64,000 bases of DNA from Lewinellaceae bacterium (GTDB lineage: Bacteria; Bacteroidota; Bacteroidia; Chitinophagales; Saprospiraceae): positions 310,001-374,000 of the forward strand of contig JACJYK010000001.1 in assembly GCA_020636135.1 (NCBI GenBank), read 5' to 3'. A program made the position numbers and the translations under genes. Of this stretch, positions 61,764 to 64,000 are shown piece after piece (position 1 is the stretch's first letter; each line of letters starts with the position of its first letter). The notes beneath the pieces are model-generated. The model was not told where the DNA came from and ran no database searches. It saw nothing but the letters and a program-made list of their open reading frames with translations.

Positions 61764-63217
61764 GCAGTATTTATTTTTCGGATCAATCGTAGAAACAGCA
61801 ATGTAAGCAACGCATTGACAGCAATGTTCATAAACCCAAAATCAAAACGGAAAAAATGTGACGAGGCCATATTCAGTGCATAGGTGATCACCGCTGCAGC
61901 GATACAAACCACGGGAACCCAGCGCTGTAGCAATTCCATGCGGGTGAACAGACCGGCCAGGAATAAGCCCAGTAGCGGTCCGTAGGTGTATCCGGCAATG
62001 CTGAAGATGGTATTGATGATCGCGCCCTGGTTGTTCCAAAAGGCCATGATGATCAGGAACATGACGGCATTGACTGCCAGCAAAACCCCACGTTTGATGC
62101 GCATTTTTTCCACATGGCTGCGCTGCTCGTATCCAAAGAAATCGTACGAAATGGAGGTGGTCAGCGCGGCTATACACGAATCGATGCTGGCGAAGGTCGA
62201 AGAGATCACGCCAATGAAAAAGGCGACCACACCGATCTTTCCGAAATAATTCATGGTCAGGAAGGGATACAATTTGTCAGTATCCAGAAATTTTCCATCC
62301 TGGCTGGTAAGCGTAATCCCTTTTTGTTCTGCAAACAGGTAGAGCAGGATACCCAGCAACAGAAACAAGGTCTGGGCAAAGGCGATGAAAAAGCTGAACG
62401 CCAGAACATTTTTCCGGGCCGAATGCTGATCCCGGATGGTCAGTGTCTTTTGCATCATGCTCTGATCGAGGCCCACCAGGGCTACAGTGATCAGGAACCC
62501 TGAGACGAATTGTTTGAAGAAATTGGAGCCGGCCCTGGGTGAAAAGTCGAACCATTCAAATAAGGGCGATGCGGCGATTACATCACTCAGCGGGCTTAAT
62601 GAATAGCCCAGCGACTGGATGATCACCCTGATGGAGAGGATTAGCACCAGAAGTAACGATAGGGACTGTAGCGTGTCGGTCCATACGATGGTTTTTACCC
62701 CGGATCGATGGGTATACAGCCAGATGAGAAATAGGATCAGGACAATGCTTACCGGATAAGGCACACCCAATGGATCGAGGAATGCATCCTGGAGGATCTT
62801 CACGGATAGCAATAAGCGCAGTGCGGCGCCAAACGATTGCGACACGATAAAAAACAATGACCCGGTCTTGTAGGTTACGGTGCCAAAGCGATCTCCAAGG
62901 TAGGAATAGAGTGAGACGACCCGGTGATGGTAAAAGGTAGGTACCAGCACCAGTGCGATGAAGAGGTAGCCCAGGATGGACCCCAGGATAAACTGAAAAT
63001 AATACAGGTGATCGTTGCCCACATTGCCAGGAATGGATACCAGCGACACGGCGGAGATGCCGGAGCCGATCATGCCAAATGCCACCAGGTACCAGGGTGA
63101 CTTTTTATCGCCGTCAAAATAGGTTTGATCACCGCTTTGCCGCGAGGTCCAGCGGGAGATAAGCATCAGTACGGAAAAATAGCCGATGATGATCAGGAAG
63201 ATCAGACCTGGTTGCAT
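61760..63217 (-). CDS. Sodium:solute symporter (SSS family)
   Basis: A 485-residue inner-membrane transporter with about 13 helices. Family marks are the N-terminal RQSGDQTYFDGDKKSPWYLV followed by AFGMIGSGISAVSLVSIPGN, and helix 8 with ISSTFASIDSCIAALTTSIS, whose Ser/Thr residues form part of the sodium site in SSS proteins. It should take up a solute with Na+; the substrate (sugar, sialic acid or amino acid) cannot be told. It is followed in the same operon by a GNAT acetyltransferase (4-bp overlap), and an oxidoreductase gene lies upstream 85 bp away. Confidence 0.88.
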   Translation of the reverse strand: MQPGLIFLIIIGYFSVLMLISRWTSRQSGDQTYFDGDKKSPWYLVAFGMIGSGISAVSLVSIPGNVGNDHLYYFQFILGSILGYLFIALVLVPTFYHHRVVSLYSYLGDRFGTVTYKTGSLFFIVSQSFGAALRLLLSVKILQDAFLDPLGVPYPVSIVLILFLIWLYTHRSGVKTIVWTDTLQSLSLLLVLILSIRVIIQSLGYSLSPLSDVIAASPLFEWFDFSPRAGSNFFKQFVSGFLITVALVGLDQSMMQKTLTIRDQHSARKNVLAFSFFIAFAQTLFLLLGILLYLFAEQKGITLTSQDGKFLDTDKLYPFLTMNYFGKIGVVAFFIGVISSTFASIDSCIAALTTSISYDFFGYEQRSHVEKMRIKRGVLLAVNAVMFLIIMAFWNNQGAIINTIFSIAGYTYGPLLGLFLAGLFTRMELLQRWVPVVCIAAAVITYALNMASSHFFRFDFGFMNIAVNALLTLLFLRLIRKINTA

Positions 63218-63302
63218 ACGTAATCCTGTCTGTGATAACAGTAAGGGTGTAAATTAGGAAAGGTATTTTATCCGGAGACGGTGTGGCTCTTGTAAATTCC
63301 GG

Positions 63303-64000
63303 TCAGGCCGATAAAAATCCACCGTCAACCGGGATCAGTGCTCCATGCATATAGCTGGCTACATCCGAACACAGCATCAGCACCACTTTTGCCACCTCGT
63401 CGGGCTGGCCCAGTCGTCCGGCCGGCAGTCTTTGTTTGAAATTTAATCCATCCTGTATGACGCCAAATTCAAACCGGAGTAAGGTATTGACAGCCGTACG
63501 TTTGATCCGTTTGGTCATGATGCCACCAGGCAGGATAGCATTGATATGAAACCCCCGGACGGCATATTCCCGCGCCAGATCGCGGGTTAGCGTGATTACG
63601 CCGACCTTGGACAGGGAATATTGGACCAGGTCCTTTTTAAAGGGCATGATGGCCTCGATGGAGCCTATGTTGACGATGTGGCCACCCACCTTCCAGTTGT
63701 GGCGGATGAAATGCTGACACATCCAGAGCACTGAATTCAGATTGAGATCCATGATGCGTTGTAATTCGGCCTCGGTCAATTCCATAAAAGGAAGGAAAGG
63801 ATAAATACCGGCATTGTTAACCAGATTATGGACAGGCGTATCTCCCAACTGGTCCCACAGCAGATCAATGGATGCCTTCTGTTCCAGGTCGGTCGTGAAG
63901 GTTTGGACTTCGGTGTTGAATTCCGCCAGTTGCTTTTTCAGTTTGCCGAGATTGCCGGCATGGATGTCAACCAAAATCAGGTCACTGCCTGCTTCGGCAA
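63303..64000 (-). CDS. Short-chain dehydrogenase/reductase (5' end outside window)
   Basis: The frame is open to the window edge, giving at least 232 residues. The missing start should hold the Rossmann TGxxxGxG motif. The visible sequence begins AEAGSDLILVDIHAGNL, which is the second strand with the cofactor-selective Asp (NAD preference). It then has LVNNAGIYPF, the catalytic Ser in NIGSIEAIMPF, and Tyr/Lys in QYSLSKVGV, followed by ILPGGIMT and the C-terminal IPVDGGFLSA. These are classical SDR motifs. The substrate is unknown. It could be co-transcribed with the symporter, which starts 85 bp downstream. Confidence 0.88.
   Translation of the reverse strand, partial: AEAGSDLILVDIHAGNLGKLKKQLAEFNTEVQTFTTDLEQKASIDLLWDQLGDTPVHNLVNNAGIYPFLPFMELTEAELQRIMDLNLNSVLWMCQHFIRHNWKVGGHIVNIGSIEAIMPFKKDLVQYSLSKVGVITLTRDLAREYAVRGFHINAILPGGIMTKRIKRTAVNTLLRFEFGVIQDGLNFKQRLPAGRLGQPDEVAKVVLMLCSDVASYMHGALIPVDGGFLSA

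Overview
The window looks like a chromosomal segment of a Bacteroidota bacterium, most likely a member of the Saprospiria (Saprospiraceae-like). Four things point that way. Several secreted proteins end in type IX secretion (T9SS) type-A sorting domains. Perfect TAnnTTTG -7 promoter elements sit just upstream of genes (prx, ribA, tRNA-Arg, sucB, uvrC). Bacteroidota-restricted families are present (DUF5916, DUF6090, DUF5009-like). Very large HYR-like secreted proteins carry dockerin-like and cohesin-like modules.

Layout. 1-3 kb: the 3' end of an unknown gene, glycerol-3-phosphate dehydrogenase (glpD) and a cytochrome-c-like lipoprotein. 3.5-19.98 kb: three head-to-tail, almost identical 5.5-kb units. 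Each holds a conserved 160-nt leader, a gene of about 1,705 codons for a giant secreted T9SS protein, and a double-hairpin terminator. The copies form a patchwork that suggests gene conversion. uvrC follows directly, and its probable promoter overlaps the terminator of the third unit. 21.8-26.3 kb (minus): an operon-like run of M16 peptidase, cysQ, O-antigen ligase/polymerase and glycosyltransferase. 26.4-28.5 kb: methylmalonyl-CoA mutase large subunit. 28.5-31.2 kb (minus): hemW, an O-methyltransferase and an EamA transporter. 31.3-32.8 kb: peroxiredoxin, clpS and aat, the last two being the N-degron protease adaptor and the enzyme that creates N-degrons.

32.8-35.0 kb is a 2.2-kb island of palindromic G-rich repeats that contains two identical DUF559 (Vsr-like) endonuclease genes. 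The endonuclease unit is an exact 623-bp tandem duplication whose ends lie in one of the repeats. Together with the triplicated giant genes, this is the most unusual part of the window.

35-38 kb: a pair of secreted proteins (minus). 38-39.6 kb: sulfotransferase and FkbM methyltransferase. Then ribA, an aldo/keto reductase, a DUF1648 membrane protein, an alpha-oxoamine synthase (possibly serine palmitoyltransferase), a cystathionine-beta-synthase-like enzyme, a Cys-rich secreted protein, tex, tRNA-Arg(CCG) and a further T9SS protein. 48.7-50.7 kb is an A+T-richer stretch with small unknown genes and a broken acetyltransferase. 50.7-64 kb: SRPBCC protein, DUF6090, DUF5916 outer-membrane protein, sucB, membrane proteins, an M20 peptidase with a changed zinc ligand, a DUF5009 membrane protein, a beta-lactamase-family lipoprotein, GNAT, a sodium:solute symporter and the 3' part of a short-chain dehydrogenase cut by the window end.

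The core genes are ordinary housekeeping. The accessory interest lies in surface biology (giant exported proteins, O-antigen and sulfated-glycan enzymes) and in the repeat/nuclease island. No database search was possible, so family assignments rest on motifs recognised by eye.
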